Assembly (NCBI GenBank): GCA_030653035.1 | Contig: JAUSAB010000059.1 | Location: 1 to 49,906, forward strand | Length of the DNA: 49,906 bases | Origin: Desulfocapsaceae bacterium | GTDB lineage: Bacteria > Desulfobacterota > Desulfobulbia > Desulfobulbales > Desulfocapsaceae | Direction: 5' to 3' | In this document: positions 27,321 through 36,450 of the stretch, one piece after another | Numbering within the stretch: position 1 is the stretch's first letter | Layout: each line of letters begins with the position of its first letter | The notes under the pieces: model-generated | Seen by the model: only the letters and a program-made list of their open reading frames with translations | Database searches by the model: none | What the model was told of the DNA's origin: nothing | Translations under genes and position numbers: made by a program

Positions 27321-27426
27321 TATAGTTCATAGCAGATGAATTGATACTAAAACATCTAACCTTTTGATTTCATAATAAAGAATCTACATCTGCGAGAGAG
27401 TACCAAGTCATCTGCTACGAACTATA
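27321..27426. repeat. 106-base element with 19-base terminal inverted repeats
   Basis: The left end (27321-27339, TATAGTTCATAGCAGATGA) and right end (27408-27426) are inverted repeats with one mismatch. They enclose about 68 AT-rich bases without coding capacity. The element sits between the convergent ctpA and era genes. Size and ends are compatible with a small non-autonomous mobile element or a large hairpin that separates the two transcripts; no flanking duplication is obvious. Confidence 0.55.
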
Positions 27427-27464
27427 AGCACGCAAAAAAGGCCTTGTTTGCTTAGCAACAGCAC

Positions 27465-28382
27465 CTAAAATCCCAATTCCTTCAAGAACTTTTCGTCCCG
27501 TGACCAGTTTTTCCGCACCTTGACCCAAAGTTTGAGCAGCACCTTCTGATCCAGCAGTTTTTCGATATCCTTGCGGGCGGCAGTCCCGATGCTCTTCAGT
27601 TTCAGGCCGCCCTTGCCGATAACAATCCCCTTCTGTGATTCCCGCTCCAGGACAATGGCGGCATGGATCGTGATCAGCCCTTTATCCAGGTCCTCCTTGA
27701 ACGACTCAATCAGCACTGCCGTTGAATACGGCACCTCCTCGCCGGTCAGCAGGAACACCTTCTCCCGGACAATCTCTGCCACCAGAAAACGTTCGCTGGC
27801 ATCGGTGGGGATATCTTCAGGGTAATAACGCGGCCCATAAGGCAGCACCGCCAGCAGCTCGGCCAGCAACCGATCATTGCCGTCGCCATGGAGCGCCGAC
27901 ATGGGAATGATCGCATGAAAGGGGAAGAGTTCGTCATAGACCTGGATCATGGTCAGCAGTTTTTCCTTGTTCAGCAGATCGACCTTGTTCAAAACCAGAA
28001 TCACCGGACAGCGCACCTGCTCCATATGGCCGGCCAGTTCCTGCCCCTTCTCCTCCTTCAGTTTATCCGGCAGGGGAAGAGAGACATCAATCATATAAAT
28101 CACCGCATCCACCTCATGCAGACTGTCGAGGGCAATGCGTACCATTTCCTGATTCAGCGGCTCACGGGCCTTGTGCAGACCAGGGGTATCAAGAAGGACG
28201 ATCTGATACCCTTCATCATTGATGATCCCCAGGATCCGGTTGCGGGTGGTCTGCGGCTTGGGAGAAACAATAGAAATCTTCTGTTCCAGCAGCCCGTTCA
28301 TCAAAGTTGACTTGCCGGCATTGGGCGGGCCGACAATGGCCACCATCCCTGAACGTATTGGTTTATCACCCAGGTCCATCAT
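27465..28382 (-). CDS. era: GTPase Era
   Basis: Era binds 16S rRNA and checks maturation of the small ribosomal subunit. The 305-residue protein has G1 GPPNAGKST, the switch SPKPQTTRNRILG, G3 DTPGLHK, G4 NKVD and the C-terminal KH domain (GIVIGKGGLKLKSIG near 265). I chose the ATG at 28382, with GGGAG eight bases upstream; the frame extends to 28451 without support. It is transcribed alone and converges with ctpA. Confidence 0.94.
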   Translation of the reverse strand: MMDLGDKPIRSGMVAIVGPPNAGKSTLMNGLLEQKISIVSPKPQTTRNRILGIINDEGYQIVLLDTPGLHKAREPLNQEMVRIALDSLHEVDAVIYMIDVSLPLPDKLKEEKGQELAGHMEQVRCPVILVLNKVDLLNKEKLLTMIQVYDELFPFHAIIPMSALHGDGNDRLLAELLAVLPYGPRYYPEDIPTDASERFLVAEIVREKVFLLTGEEVPYSTAVLIESFKEDLDKGLITIHAAIVLERESQKGIVIGKGGLKLKSIGTAARKDIEKLLDQKVLLKLWVKVRKNWSRDEKFLKELGF

Positions 28383-28526
28383 AAAAGATACTCCCATTAA
28401 GGAAAAAAGTTGCCGCACACAGAGAATAAAAGTGTTCAAAAAGTCAAACAATACTATAAAGTATCTGGTTCAATTCGTCACCTTTGCCGAGTGATTTAAC
28501 TTTCAACTTTCAAATTTCAAATTTTC

Positions 28527-30542
28527 ATGACCATACCGGGAAAACTCATCGAATATCTGGACGGCGGCAAGTTTATCTGCGCCTTTGTCACCGAGGCCCA
28601 GGACAAACGGCTGCGACTGACCAATCAAACCGGCCGCGAGCTCAACCTGCCGCTCTCCCGGGTGCTCCATATCTCCAGGCGCACCTCTTCGGTGACTGGT
28701 GACCGGGAAGCGATGCAGCGACAACTCCATGAGGCCGCAGATCATCGCCGCGCCCTGATGGAGGAGATCAACCTGGAAGAGATCTGGGAGCTCACTGCCG
28801 ATGAATCCACAGCCGTTTTTGAACCGGTGTTTCTGGCGGAGCTGGCCTTTGGCGGCGAGACGGATGACAACCAGGTGGCCGCCTTCATCCGCTGCGTCTT
28901 CTCCGACCGATTATACTTCAAGTTCCGGGAAGGTGAGATCCACGTCCACTCCCGAGAGCAGGTCGAACAGCTCCGACTCCAGCAGGAGAAAGAACAGAGC
29001 AAACAGGCCCTGCTGACCAATGGGGCCATGGCCCTGAACAAGTTGCTGGCGAATGAGACAATCGAGGCCGACCTCAGACCCGTCCTTGACCAATGTCTAC
29101 CGGTGCTCCAGGACTTCTATCTTTTCGCGGGCGATGCCCCCCAGGCGGCCACGGCCAGGGAATTGCTCAAGACGGCCGGCCTCACCGATCCCCACGCCCC
29201 CTTTCATCTCCTGGTGAAGGCCGGCATCTGGGGCCGCAATGAGAACATCCCCCTGCTTCGCCAGGAAATCCCGACCACCTTTTCGCTGGCCGCCAGACAG
29301 CAGGCCGAAATGCTCCTGCAGCGCGGAACTGCCGAACTGTTCAATGATCCGGGCCGGACCGACCTTACTGCCCTGGCGTCCATCACCATTGACGGCGCCA
29401 CCACCCTCGATTACGATGATGCCCTGAGCATTGAGCAGGAAGAGGGCAACTACCTGGTGGGGATCCATATTTCCGATGTCGCCCACTATGTAAAGCCGGA
29501 AGACCCGCTGTTTTTGGAGGCCATGCAGCGCGGCACCTCCCTCTATTTTCCGGAAGGCCAGATCCCGATGCTGCCCCGCCATCTATCCCAGGGCATCTGC
29601 AGCCTGATTCAGGATGAAGTCCGCGCCACCCTCAGCATCATGATCCTGCTGTCACCGGAGGCCGAGGTGCTACGGGTGCGGATCAAGCCCTCCATCATCA
29701 AGGTGGCCCGTCGTCTCACCTATGATGAGGCCGACCAGCTGATTGCTGACAACATTGCAGATGGCGACTGGGAGCTGCAGACCTTGAACATGCTGCGCAC
29801 CAAGTTGCGCGACAAACGTGTGGCAGCAGGGGCCCTGCTCCTGCCCTTTCCCGATGTCAATATCTCGGTGAACGGCGGCAATACTGTCCAGATCAGTCTC
29901 AGCGACACCGACACTCCGGCCCGCACTCTGGTCTCCGAATTGATGATCCTGGCTAATACCGAAGCGGCAAAATTTGTTGCCGACCGGATGGTCCCCGGAC
30001 TCTTCCGGGCCCAGGGTCCGCCCCGGAAACGAATAGTGCATGGCCTTGACAATGATCTCTTCCTCAACAGCCTGCAACGCAAACAGCTCTCGCGCGGCGA
30101 ACTGCTAACCAGCGCCAAGGCCCACAGCGGCCTCGGGGTGGAACAGTACACCACCATCACCTCACCGATCAGAAGGCTCCTTGACCTGCTGATGCAGCAC
30201 CAGCTCCACTCCCTGGTCAGACGGGAAGATCTGCGCTTCAATGAAAAGATGTGCAAGGACTTCACTGCCGTCATCACCCGGACCCTGACTGCCGCCAACG
30301 CTGTCAAACAACAGCGCCACCGCTACTGGCTGCTCAAGTACCTTGAGACGAGAAAAGGAACCGGCATGAACGGACTGGTCCTTGATTCCAACCCCAGACG
30401 GGTCTTCCTCCTGCTCACCGATATCCTCATGGACATCGACCTCCCGGCCCCCGCAGGCCAGGTCCCGCAACCGGGTGTCATGGTACAGGTGAAGGTGACA
30501 AAGGTGGACGCACTCGATAACAGTGTCCGCTTTGAATGGTAG
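28527..30542 (+). CDS. RNase II/R-family exoribonuclease (RNB domain)
   Basis: The 671-residue protein has a central RNB catalytic domain at about 275-590 with the acidic cluster TIDGATTLDYDDALSI (about 287-302), where several Asp bind the metal, and the conserved YFPEGQIPMLPRHLSQGICS. The C-terminal 60 residues look like an S1 RNA-binding barrel. The N-terminal 270 residues lack a recognisable cold-shock domain and are partly coiled (QLRLQQEKEQSKQ), which sets it apart from classical RNase R and II. It degrades RNA 3' to 5' (family knowledge). It faces away from era across a gap of about 140 bases. Confidence 0.88.
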   Translation: MTIPGKLIEYLDGGKFICAFVTEAQDKRLRLTNQTGRELNLPLSRVLHISRRTSSVTGDREAMQRQLHEAADHRRALMEEINLEEIWELTADESTAVFEPVFLAELAFGGETDDNQVAAFIRCVFSDRLYFKFREGEIHVHSREQVEQLRLQQEKEQSKQALLTNGAMALNKLLANETIEADLRPVLDQCLPVLQDFYLFAGDAPQAATARELLKTAGLTDPHAPFHLLVKAGIWGRNENIPLLRQEIPTTFSLAARQQAEMLLQRGTAELFNDPGRTDLTALASITIDGATTLDYDDALSIEQEEGNYLVGIHISDVAHYVKPEDPLFLEAMQRGTSLYFPEGQIPMLPRHLSQGICSLIQDEVRATLSIMILLSPEAEVLRVRIKPSIIKVARRLTYDEADQLIADNIADGDWELQTLNMLRTKLRDKRVAAGALLLPFPDVNISVNGGNTVQISLSDTDTPARTLVSELMILANTEAAKFVADRMVPGLFRAQGPPRKRIVHGLDNDLFLNSLQRKQLSRGELLTSAKAHSGLGVEQYTTITSPIRRLLDLLMQHQLHSLVRREDLRFNEKMCKDFTAVITRTLTAANAVKQQRHRYWLLKYLETRKGTGMNGLVLDSNPRRVFLLLTDILMDIDLPAPAGQVPQPGVMVQVKVTKVDALDNSVRFEW

Positions 30543-30668
30543 AGAACAGCGCAAAATAATATCAGTAGAAAATAGGGAAATGTGGGTAGTGTCCCTGTTT
30601 CCCACTGTTTTCCACTGTTTTCCAACACCTAATAGACAGTTATCCCCGTTTACGACATGTGAGAAGCC

Positions 30669-31280
30669 ATGAACTTACTGCATTTTAAGAACAGATTGAA
30701 ACAACTTGCCATAGGGATATCACATGGCAGGTACCATTTGCTTAATATTGCAACCTTGACAATCACATTTTTCTATCTATTTGGAGTTTTGAAGTTCTAT
30801 CCTAAAACTGTAGCGCTATCAATGACATTGACCGGACTCTTAACAATTCTGGCTCAACAAATTTCTGACACCATTAAATTTGGCTCGCACAAACCAAATA
30901 CCTTTTCGAGCTGGATCAAAGTTATCAGATCCTCTCTTACAGGCAAGCCGAACTCTGAAACTGCACGCTGTGTTATGAGTGGTGTAGGCTCCTTGAAGGC
31001 TCATGCCACAGCATCAATTGCTGCTGATGCGACGATTGAAAAAAAGATCGATTTCCTTTTAAAGCAATTCGTAACACTCAATTCTGACATAGCATGGCTT
31101 AGTGACAAAATCGACTCATCATTGGAGAAAACCGAAAAAAGGTTTCAAGTATCTCTCGACACAATAACGACATCCCTAAACACCGTTATTGCGAGTCATG
31201 TCGTTGGTGCTTACGATATGACTCTGTTCGGCATCACCATTACTATTTGTGGGACAGTCATTCAATTCTTCTGTTCATGA
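30669..31280 (+). CDS. Hypothetical membrane protein
   Basis: I do not recognise this 203-residue protein. It has two adjacent hydrophobic helices near the N-terminus (about 25-45 and 48-68), a soluble or coiled middle rich in Ser, Thr, Lys and Asp (about 85-175), and a final hydrophobic helix (about 183-203) running to the C-terminus. The layout resembles two membrane anchors flanking a cytoplasmic or periplasmic rod. Base use is more AT-rich than the flanking nuclease and exporter genes, which suggests later acquisition. Just upstream, at about 30597-30625, is a short imperfect tandem repeat of CACTGTTTTC. Confidence 0.5.
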   Translation: MNLLHFKNRLKQLAIGISHGRYHLLNIATLTITFFYLFGVLKFYPKTVALSMTLTGLLTILAQQISDTIKFGSHKPNTFSSWIKVIRSSLTGKPNSETARCVMSGVGSLKAHATASIAADATIEKKIDFLLKQFVTLNSDIAWLSDKIDSSLEKTEKRFQVSLDTITTSLNTVIASHVVGAYDMTLFGITITICGTVIQFFCS

Positions 31281-31435
31281 AATATTTATTCATCCGCGGA
31301 TTCAAAATTGAAGTGCAACTTTTTAACCTCAATCAGTAACAACACCAAACAACCCACTGTATATGGAGCCGTGGACCGTGGGGTTGTGGAGATCCATCGT
31401 TTGTCACAGCCTCAACAAGAACGTAAGAGTTCATC

Positions 31436-32062
31436 ATGCCTTCCATTGATACCATCATCACTTTCTTCACCTTGTCTTTGATCCTGGGCTTCACTCCGGG
31501 GCCAGACAATCTCTTTGTCCTGATGCAGTCAGCAACGCATGGACAACGGGCAGGAATGTTTATCATGCTTGGTCTGTGCGCCGGACTGGTTGTGCACACC
31601 AGTGCCGTGGCGTTTGGCCTGGCGGCACTCTTTGCAGCATCCGCGACTGCCTTCACACTTCTCAAATTCATTGGCGCCGCCTATCTTGCCTTTCTTGCCT
31701 GGCAGGTATTTCGCACACCGGCAACGAGCATCACCGGGGAGGGCAATCCCCAAGCCGACAGGCGACACATGTTTCTTCGTGGGATGATCATGAACCTGAC
31801 AAACCCAAAGGTGATTTTCTTTTTTCTTGCCCTTCTCCCCCAGTTCGTGCAGGCAGATCGCGGCCCGGTCACTCTCCAGTTATTTGCGCTCGGTTGCATA
31901 TTCATTCTCGCAACTCTCCTTGCTTTTGGGTCGATAATCTCTCTTGCAGCCTTAGTCAGTAAGCATCTGAATGGTTCACCCAGGATTCAGCATTGGTTAA
32001 ATCGCCTCGCCGGTACCGTTTTTTTGGGTCTGGCTGCCCGCCTGGTAGTGACCGAAATCTAA
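31436..32062 (+). CDS. LysE/RhtB-family amino-acid exporter
   Basis: The 208-residue, very hydrophobic protein has about six membrane segments and the family motif GFTPGPDNLFVLM near the N-terminus, followed by GQRAGMFIMLGLCAG. The later MNLTNPKVIFFFLALLPQF stretch is also typical. LysE/RhtB proteins export amino acids or related small molecules; the substrate here cannot be told from sequence. It seems to be a single-gene unit with no regulator beside it. Confidence 0.88.
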   Translation: MPSIDTIITFFTLSLILGFTPGPDNLFVLMQSATHGQRAGMFIMLGLCAGLVVHTSAVAFGLAALFAASATAFTLLKFIGAAYLAFLAWQVFRTPATSITGEGNPQADRRHMFLRGMIMNLTNPKVIFFFLALLPQFVQADRGPVTLQLFALGCIFILATLLAFGSIISLAALVSKHLNGSPRIQHWLNRLAGTVFLGLAARLVVTEI

Positions 32063-32126
32063 GTGTGATTTTTTTCCAAACAAACTAAAAAGAGACATCT
32101 ACGCCCTCACTTTCCCGTGGTAAACA

Positions 32127-32804
32127 ATGAACAAAAAAACACAAACAAGAAAGCCATATCTCCTCTTTTGGACAGGACTTCTTCTCCTACTCACTACCCC
32201 AGCCCATAGCACCGAACCTACAAAAATTGCCATCAGTGATTTTGCAACTGAGGGCCTGACAGGATGGGAGGAGAAGAGATTTTCCGGGAAAACCGAGTAT
32301 CAGCTTGCCAAGGAAGGCGATGCCACGATACTCAAGGCCACCAGCCGGGCGACAGCATCTGGCCTGTTCAAAAAGAAGCGCATCGACCTGCAACAGACCC
32401 CCTACCTGAACTGGCGATGGCGGGTTGACAAGCCCCTGCAATCGCTTGCGGAAAAGACAAAATCAGGCGATGATTACGGGGCGCGGATCTATGTGGTCAT
32501 TGACGGCGGCCTGTTCTTCTGGAACACCAAGGCCATCAATTATGTGTGGGCCTCCACCGTCCCCACCGGCGAAAGCTGGCCCAACGCCTTTGCCGGCAAA
32601 AGTGCCATGATGGTTGCCCTCCGATCATCCACCGACAAGGCCGCAACCTGGTACCAGGAAAAACGCAATGTCTATGCCGACCTCAAGGAGTTTTTTGGGC
32701 CCGAGGTCCGCTACATTGACGCTGTCGCCATCATGACCGACACCGACAACAGTGGCCAGCAGACAACCGCCTATTATGGCGATATCTTTTTCACCAGTGA
32801 CTGA
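32127..32804 (+). CDS. DUF3047-family secreted protein
   Basis: The 225-residue protein has a signal peptide (about 1-28, ending PAHSTE) and a single domain matching the DUF3047 pattern: LNWRWRVDKPL, DDYGARIYVVIDGG, INYVWAS, YADLKEFFGPE and DAVAIMTDTDNSGQQTTAYYGDI. The function of the family is not established; a periplasmic location and a beta-sandwich are likely. It lies directly ahead of a lipoprotein gene (12-base gap), so the two are probably co-transcribed. Confidence 0.82.
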   Translation: MNKKTQTRKPYLLFWTGLLLLLTTPAHSTEPTKIAISDFATEGLTGWEEKRFSGKTEYQLAKEGDATILKATSRATASGLFKKKRIDLQQTPYLNWRWRVDKPLQSLAEKTKSGDDYGARIYVVIDGGLFFWNTKAINYVWASTVPTGESWPNAFAGKSAMMVALRSSTDKAATWYQEKRNVYADLKEFFGPEVRYIDAVAIMTDTDNSGQQTTAYYGDIFFTSD

Positions 32805-32815
32805 TATCCGGCCTT

Positions 32816-33823
32816 GTGAACAGAATGGAAAATATCTTAAAAGCACTTCATATATTCATCATATTACTGTTACTGGCGCTGCCAGGATGCGCCTACAGAG
32901 ACGCAGGCAACTCAACAATCAGCACTCCAACAACCGCCTATATCCCTCGTGGTTCATCGCTCCTCGCCCGCTTTGCCCCTGTCTTTCTTGTTGAAAACGA
33001 TCATATTCCCCATAATCGTATCGGTTCCCCAATCGCATGGAAAGATCAGGAAGGGACCGTTCATCTCTCCATTGATCCGGATCAACCAGCGCTTTATAGC
33101 CAGCAGATTCCCTTTCAGACCCCAAAAGGGACATATACCAACCTGATCTACAGAATACATTTTCAGGAAACCCCTTCCACCTTGTCTCCATTTTATCTAA
33201 CCAGCGGCAAAAACGTGGGGCTGCTCGTGATTGTCACCCTCAACGTGCGGGAACAGCCGGTGCTGATCACCAGTGTCCACACCTGTGGCTGCTACCTCGC
33301 TTTTTCCCCCACATCATTTTTACCGCTGGAGGCCTTGCCAGCCGGATGGAACAAAGCAACTCAACAGATATATGGAGAATCACTCCCTGGAATATTAAAA
33401 TTAACAACCAACCAACCTCATAATGGCCGGGCACCACGAACAGTTGTGGCAATCAGGGCCGACACCCACAGGGTCATGGGGATTACCCAGGAAGAAGAGC
33501 TGGATTTGACCAGCAGACACAAAGCAGTCACCACACCACTTCTCACGATGCAGACTCTGCAGGCAATAGCTGTTGATGGGACGACCACCTCTTTTTTTGA
33601 AACGGAAGGGGCAAGAAAAGGGTACGTCAAAGAAAGTCTCAAACCCAGAGAACGATTGTTGATGAGCTGGTGGACAATGGACTGGCATATCGGCGAAGAC
33701 AAGGCCTACGGCCCAGGCGATACCGGCACAACCTTCTATACCAGCACGAAATTCTGGGCACGAGACCAATCAGATATGGGGAATTTCCCTCAATTTCTTC
33801 GATATTGGGGCTGGAATCTCTGA
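32816..33823 (+). CDS. Hypothetical lipoprotein
   Basis: The 335-residue product has a lipoprotein signal with lipobox LALPGC (Cys at about 25), so it should be membrane-anchored outside the cytoplasm. I do not recognise the mature domain. Visible features are a TCGCYLAF pair of Cys near 157-159, a Thr/Pro-rich first third, and an aromatic C-terminus (MSWWTMDWHIGEDKAYGP and RYWGWNL). The start is GTG at 32816; an ATG at 32825 is equally possible. It follows the DUF3047 gene and probably shares its transcript. Confidence 0.7.
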   Translation: MNRMENILKALHIFIILLLLALPGCAYRDAGNSTISTPTTAYIPRGSSLLARFAPVFLVENDHIPHNRIGSPIAWKDQEGTVHLSIDPDQPALYSQQIPFQTPKGTYTNLIYRIHFQETPSTLSPFYLTSGKNVGLLVIVTLNVREQPVLITSVHTCGCYLAFSPTSFLPLEALPAGWNKATQQIYGESLPGILKLTTNQPHNGRAPRTVVAIRADTHRVMGITQEEELDLTSRHKAVTTPLLTMQTLQAIAVDGTTTSFFETEGARKGYVKESLKPRERLLMSWWTMDWHIGEDKAYGPGDTGTTFYTSTKFWARDQSDMGNFPQFLRYWGWNL

Positions 33824-33989
33824 CAACCTGCAATTCTTTCCCAACTCACCGCGGGAATTTGTCCCATCCATGCGTTTTACCATTGCATTCCTGCCAAAAA
33901 GACCTATTGTGATTTGCTTTCTCTATCCTCTACAATTACGCCTTGCAACAACTCCAGGACAACAGGCAAAAAAGACCTTTTGAAATATC

Positions 33990-35579
33990 ATGAGTAAACA
34001 GCTTGAACAAGAAGTAGCCAAACGACGGACATTCGGCATCATCAGCCACCCGGATGCAGGAAAGACCACACTGACCGAGAAGCTCCTCCTCTTTGGCGGC
34101 GCCATCAATCTGGCCGGGGCCGTCAAGTCACGCAAGATAGCGCGACGCGCCACCAGTGACTGGATGGCTATTGAGCAGGAACGCGGCATCTCCGTTACCA
34201 CCTCGGTGATGAAGTTCACCTACCGCGATTACGAGGTCAATCTCCTCGACACCCCCGGCCATCAGGACTTTTCCGAAGATACCTACCGGGTGCTCACCGC
34301 CGTTGATTCGGCGATCATGGTCATCGATAACGCCAAAGGGGTTGAGGCCCAGACCGAAAAGCTGATGGAGGTGTGCCGGATGCGCAACACGCCGCTGATC
34401 ACCTTCATCAACAAACTGGACCGGGAGGGAATGGAACCGCTCGACATCCTGGCCGAGATCGAAGAAAAACTGCAGATCGAATGCGCCCCGATGTCCTGGC
34501 CCATCGGCATGGGCAAGACCTTCAAGGGTGTCTATAACCTCTATCGAAAGCAGCTCCACCTCTTCACCCCAGGCCAGGAAACCCGTAGCCAGCAGGGAAT
34601 CACCATCGACTCCCTGGATGATCCCCGCCTTGACCAACTGGTAGGGGCCCGTCAGGCCAATGACCTGCGCACTGACCTTGAACTTCTGGCCGGGGCGGCC
34701 AACCCCTTTGAGTATGACCAGTTTATGAGGGCCAATCAGACCCCGGTCTTCTTCGGCAGCGCCGTCAATAATTTCGGTGTCCAGGAACTCCTTGATGCCT
34801 TTGTGGAAATGGCCCCTCCGCCCGGTCCACGGGCAGCAGTCACCCGCGACGTGGATCCCACCGAGGAAGATTTCTCCGGTTTCGTTTTCAAGATCCAGGC
34901 CAACATGAACCCGGCCCATCGCGACCGTATCGCTTTTTTCAGGATCTGCTCCGGAAAATTCACCCGCGGCATGAAGGTGCGCCATCACCGCCTCGATAAA
35001 GACATCACCCTGGCCAATGCCACCATCTTCATGGCCCAGGACCGGGCCAATGTCGAAGAGGCCTGGCCCGGAGACATCATCGGTCTGCACAACCACGGCA
35101 CCATCAAGATCGGCGACACCTTTACCCCCAAGGAACCGCTCAAATTCACCGGCATCCCCAACTTTGCCCCTGAGCACTTCCGCAGAGTCTTGTTAAAAAA
35201 CCCCTTGAAGATGAAGCAGTTACAAAAGGGATTGATTCAACTGGCGGAAGAAGGCGCAGTCCAGGTATTCCGGCCGCTCATCGGCGCTGATTATATCATG
35301 GGCGCAGTGGGCGTTCTCCAATTTGAAGTCACCATGGCCCGGCTGAAGAATGAGTACGGCGTCGATGCCGTTTATGAACCGATCAATTACCAGGCGGCAC
35401 GCTGGGTGACCTGCACAGACCCGAAAAAAATGGCGGAGTTTGAAAGAAAAAATCAGGCGACACTGGCCCGGGATGCGGAAGGATTCTTGACCTATCTTGC
35501 CCAGAATGAATGGATGCTGAACTTTTTCATGGAAAAATGGCCAGCCATTGAATTCCATAAAACCAGAGAGAATATTTAG
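33990..35579 (+). CDS. prfC: Peptide chain release factor 3
   Basis: RF3 is a translational GTPase that recycles RF1/RF2 after termination. The 529-residue length is typical. The G domain has G1 [16 protein letters not shown], the switch region [14 protein letters not shown]3 [16 protein letters not shown] and G4 FINKLDREG. The rest follows the RF3 layout (domain 2 beta-barrel about 300-390, C-terminal domain to 529). It is preceded by a 165-base gap and followed directly by a strong hairpin. Confidence 0.95.
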   Translation: MSKQLEQEVAKRRTFGIISHPDAGKTTLTEKLLLFGGAINLAGAVKSRKIARRATSDWMAIEQERGISVTTSVMKFTYRDYEVNLLDTPGHQDFSEDTYRVLTAVDSAIMVIDNAKGVEAQTEKLMEVCRMRNTPLITFINKLDREGMEPLDILAEIEEKLQIECAPMSWPIGMGKTFKGVYNLYRKQLHLFTPGQETRSQQGITIDSLDDPRLDQLVGARQANDLRTDLELLAGAANPFEYDQFMRANQTPVFFGSAVNNFGVQELLDAFVEMAPPPGPRAAVTRDVDPTEEDFSGFVFKIQANMNPAHRDRIAFFRICSGKFTRGMKVRHHRLDKDITLANATIFMAQDRANVEEAWPGDIIGLHNHGTIKIGDTFTPKEPLKFTGIPNFAPEHFRRVLLKNPLKMKQLQKGLIQLAEEGAVQVFRPLIGADYIMGAVGVLQFEVTMARLKNEYGVDAVYEPINYQAARWVTCTDPKKMAEFERKNQATLARDAEGFLTYLAQNEWMLNFFMEKWPAIEFHKTRENI

Positions 35580-35630
35580 GAGCAGTTACAGAACAGCCGA
35601 CGCTGTTCCGGCTGCTCTGTTTACTGCTCC
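35579..35630 (+). terminator. Long imperfect hairpin at the prfC stop codon
   Basis: Arms 35579-35599 and 35609-35630 pair over about 19 bases, with one small internal loop and one mismatch, closing on a nine-base loop. The hairpin begins at the prfC stop. No clear T-run follows, so it may protect the 3' end or be a relative of the repeats that follow, rather than a classic terminator. Confidence 0.5.
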
Positions 35631-35905
35631 TTATGCCGCTTCCAAGAAACAGCAATCTTTTCCGGCTGTTTCTTGGAGTGGCGTCTGGCAGATAACGGCC
35701 AGTGGTTGTAAAGATCAACCGGTCAAACACAATGAGCAACGTTTTTTTTGCTCATTTCTTAACGGTTTCTTATGCCGCTTCCAAGAAACAGCAATCTTTT
35801 CCGGCTGTTTCTTGGAAGCGGCGTCTGGCAGATAACGGCCAGTGATTGCGAAGATCAACCGGTCAAACGCAATGAACATGCTTTTTCGTTCATTACGTGA
35901 CAGTT
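35630..35905. repeat. Two tandem copies of a 139-base hairpin-rich repeat
   Basis: Copy 1 is 35630-35768 and copy 2 starts at 35769; both begin CTTATGCCGCTTCCAAG and run in the same direction. A third start (CTTTATGTCG) appears near 35906, overlapping the next gene's stop codon. Each unit has three inverted repeats: a long stem (19 perfect pairs in copy 2, 35774-35792 with 35804-35822; 12 in copy 1), CTGGC/GCCAG, and an AATGA(G/A)C stem. The last stem shows a compensatory change between copies (AATGAGC/GCTCATT against AATGAAC/GTTCATT), which argues for conserved structure. Reading frames across the copies are not conserved. Confidence 0.8.
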
Positions 35906-35907
35906 CT

Positions 35908-36216
35908 TTATGTCGTGGAATCCTCTTCTTGTTCATCATCATCGACAAAGATCAGGGCCTGCCCGGTAGACAGGGCTGTAGCCACCTTCTTTCTGGCCGT
36001 GGTGATAATCCGCTGAATCGTTCCTCGCGATACCCCCATAAACTGCCCAGCCTCTTCCTGAGTCAATCCGTCACGATCACAAAGCCGGAGGGATTCAAGC
36101 TCGTCACGATGCAGTTCTATTCGATCAAGTTTGCTTAAAGGAGTACCAGTAGGCTTAAAGGCCCGGCCACAGAAGTTCCCCTGACAATGTCGTATTTTTT
36201 TTGGACGTGGAGACAT
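35908..36216 (-). CDS. UPF0251 (DUF134) family DNA-binding protein
   Basis: The 102-residue protein opens MSPRPKKIR, carries Cys in CQGNFCGRAFKPTG, and has a sigma-70 region 4-like helix-turn-helix at about 47-75 (GLTQEEAGQFMGVSRGTIQRI). The acidic tail is DDDEQEEDS. UPF0251 proteins are small predicted regulators often found beside NifX/NifB-like genes, as here. The target is unknown; a nine-base inverted repeat at 36291-36341 upstream is a candidate site. Confidence 0.87.
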   Translation of the reverse strand: MSPRPKKIRHCQGNFCGRAFKPTGTPLSKLDRIELHRDELESLRLCDRDGLTQEEAGQFMGVSRGTIQRIITTARKKVATALSTGQALIFVDDDEQEEDSTT

Positions 36217-36290
36217 GTTGTTCTTTTTTGCAGTTAGAAGAAGCTGTTATAATACAATAATATCGTCACCAGGATGGCCAAAACAGCATA

Positions 36291-36341
36291 AGGAGCCGTA
36301 ACGAAACATTAAAAAAACAGGGTTATTCCGTAACGGCTCCT
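36291..36341. promoter_or_regulatory. Inverted repeat upstream of the UPF0251 gene
   Basis: AGGAGCCGT (36291-36299) and ACGGCTCCT (36333-36341) form a perfect nine-base inverted repeat around 33 bases. It lies about 75-125 bases before the UPF0251 start and after the NifX-like gene. No T-run follows on either side, so an operator or an mRNA processing hairpin is more likely than a terminator. Confidence 0.4.
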
Positions 36342-36450
36342 AAACAAATATGGCAGTTTGCATGCGTTGACACACACAGACTGCCATCATCAATTCCTTC
36401 TTTTTATACTGCAGATGAAGGAAAAAATCAAATATTTAGGTTCCTGTCAA

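Noticed and set aside
34128-35177. A 349-codon minus-strand open frame opposite prfC
   Set aside because: Antisense to a complete RF3 gene; Gly- and His-rich composition typical of a shadow frame.
35548-35948. Short open frames on both strands across the tandem repeat
   Set aside because: Differences between the copies change amino acids freely while hairpin pairing is kept, so structure rather than protein is conserved.
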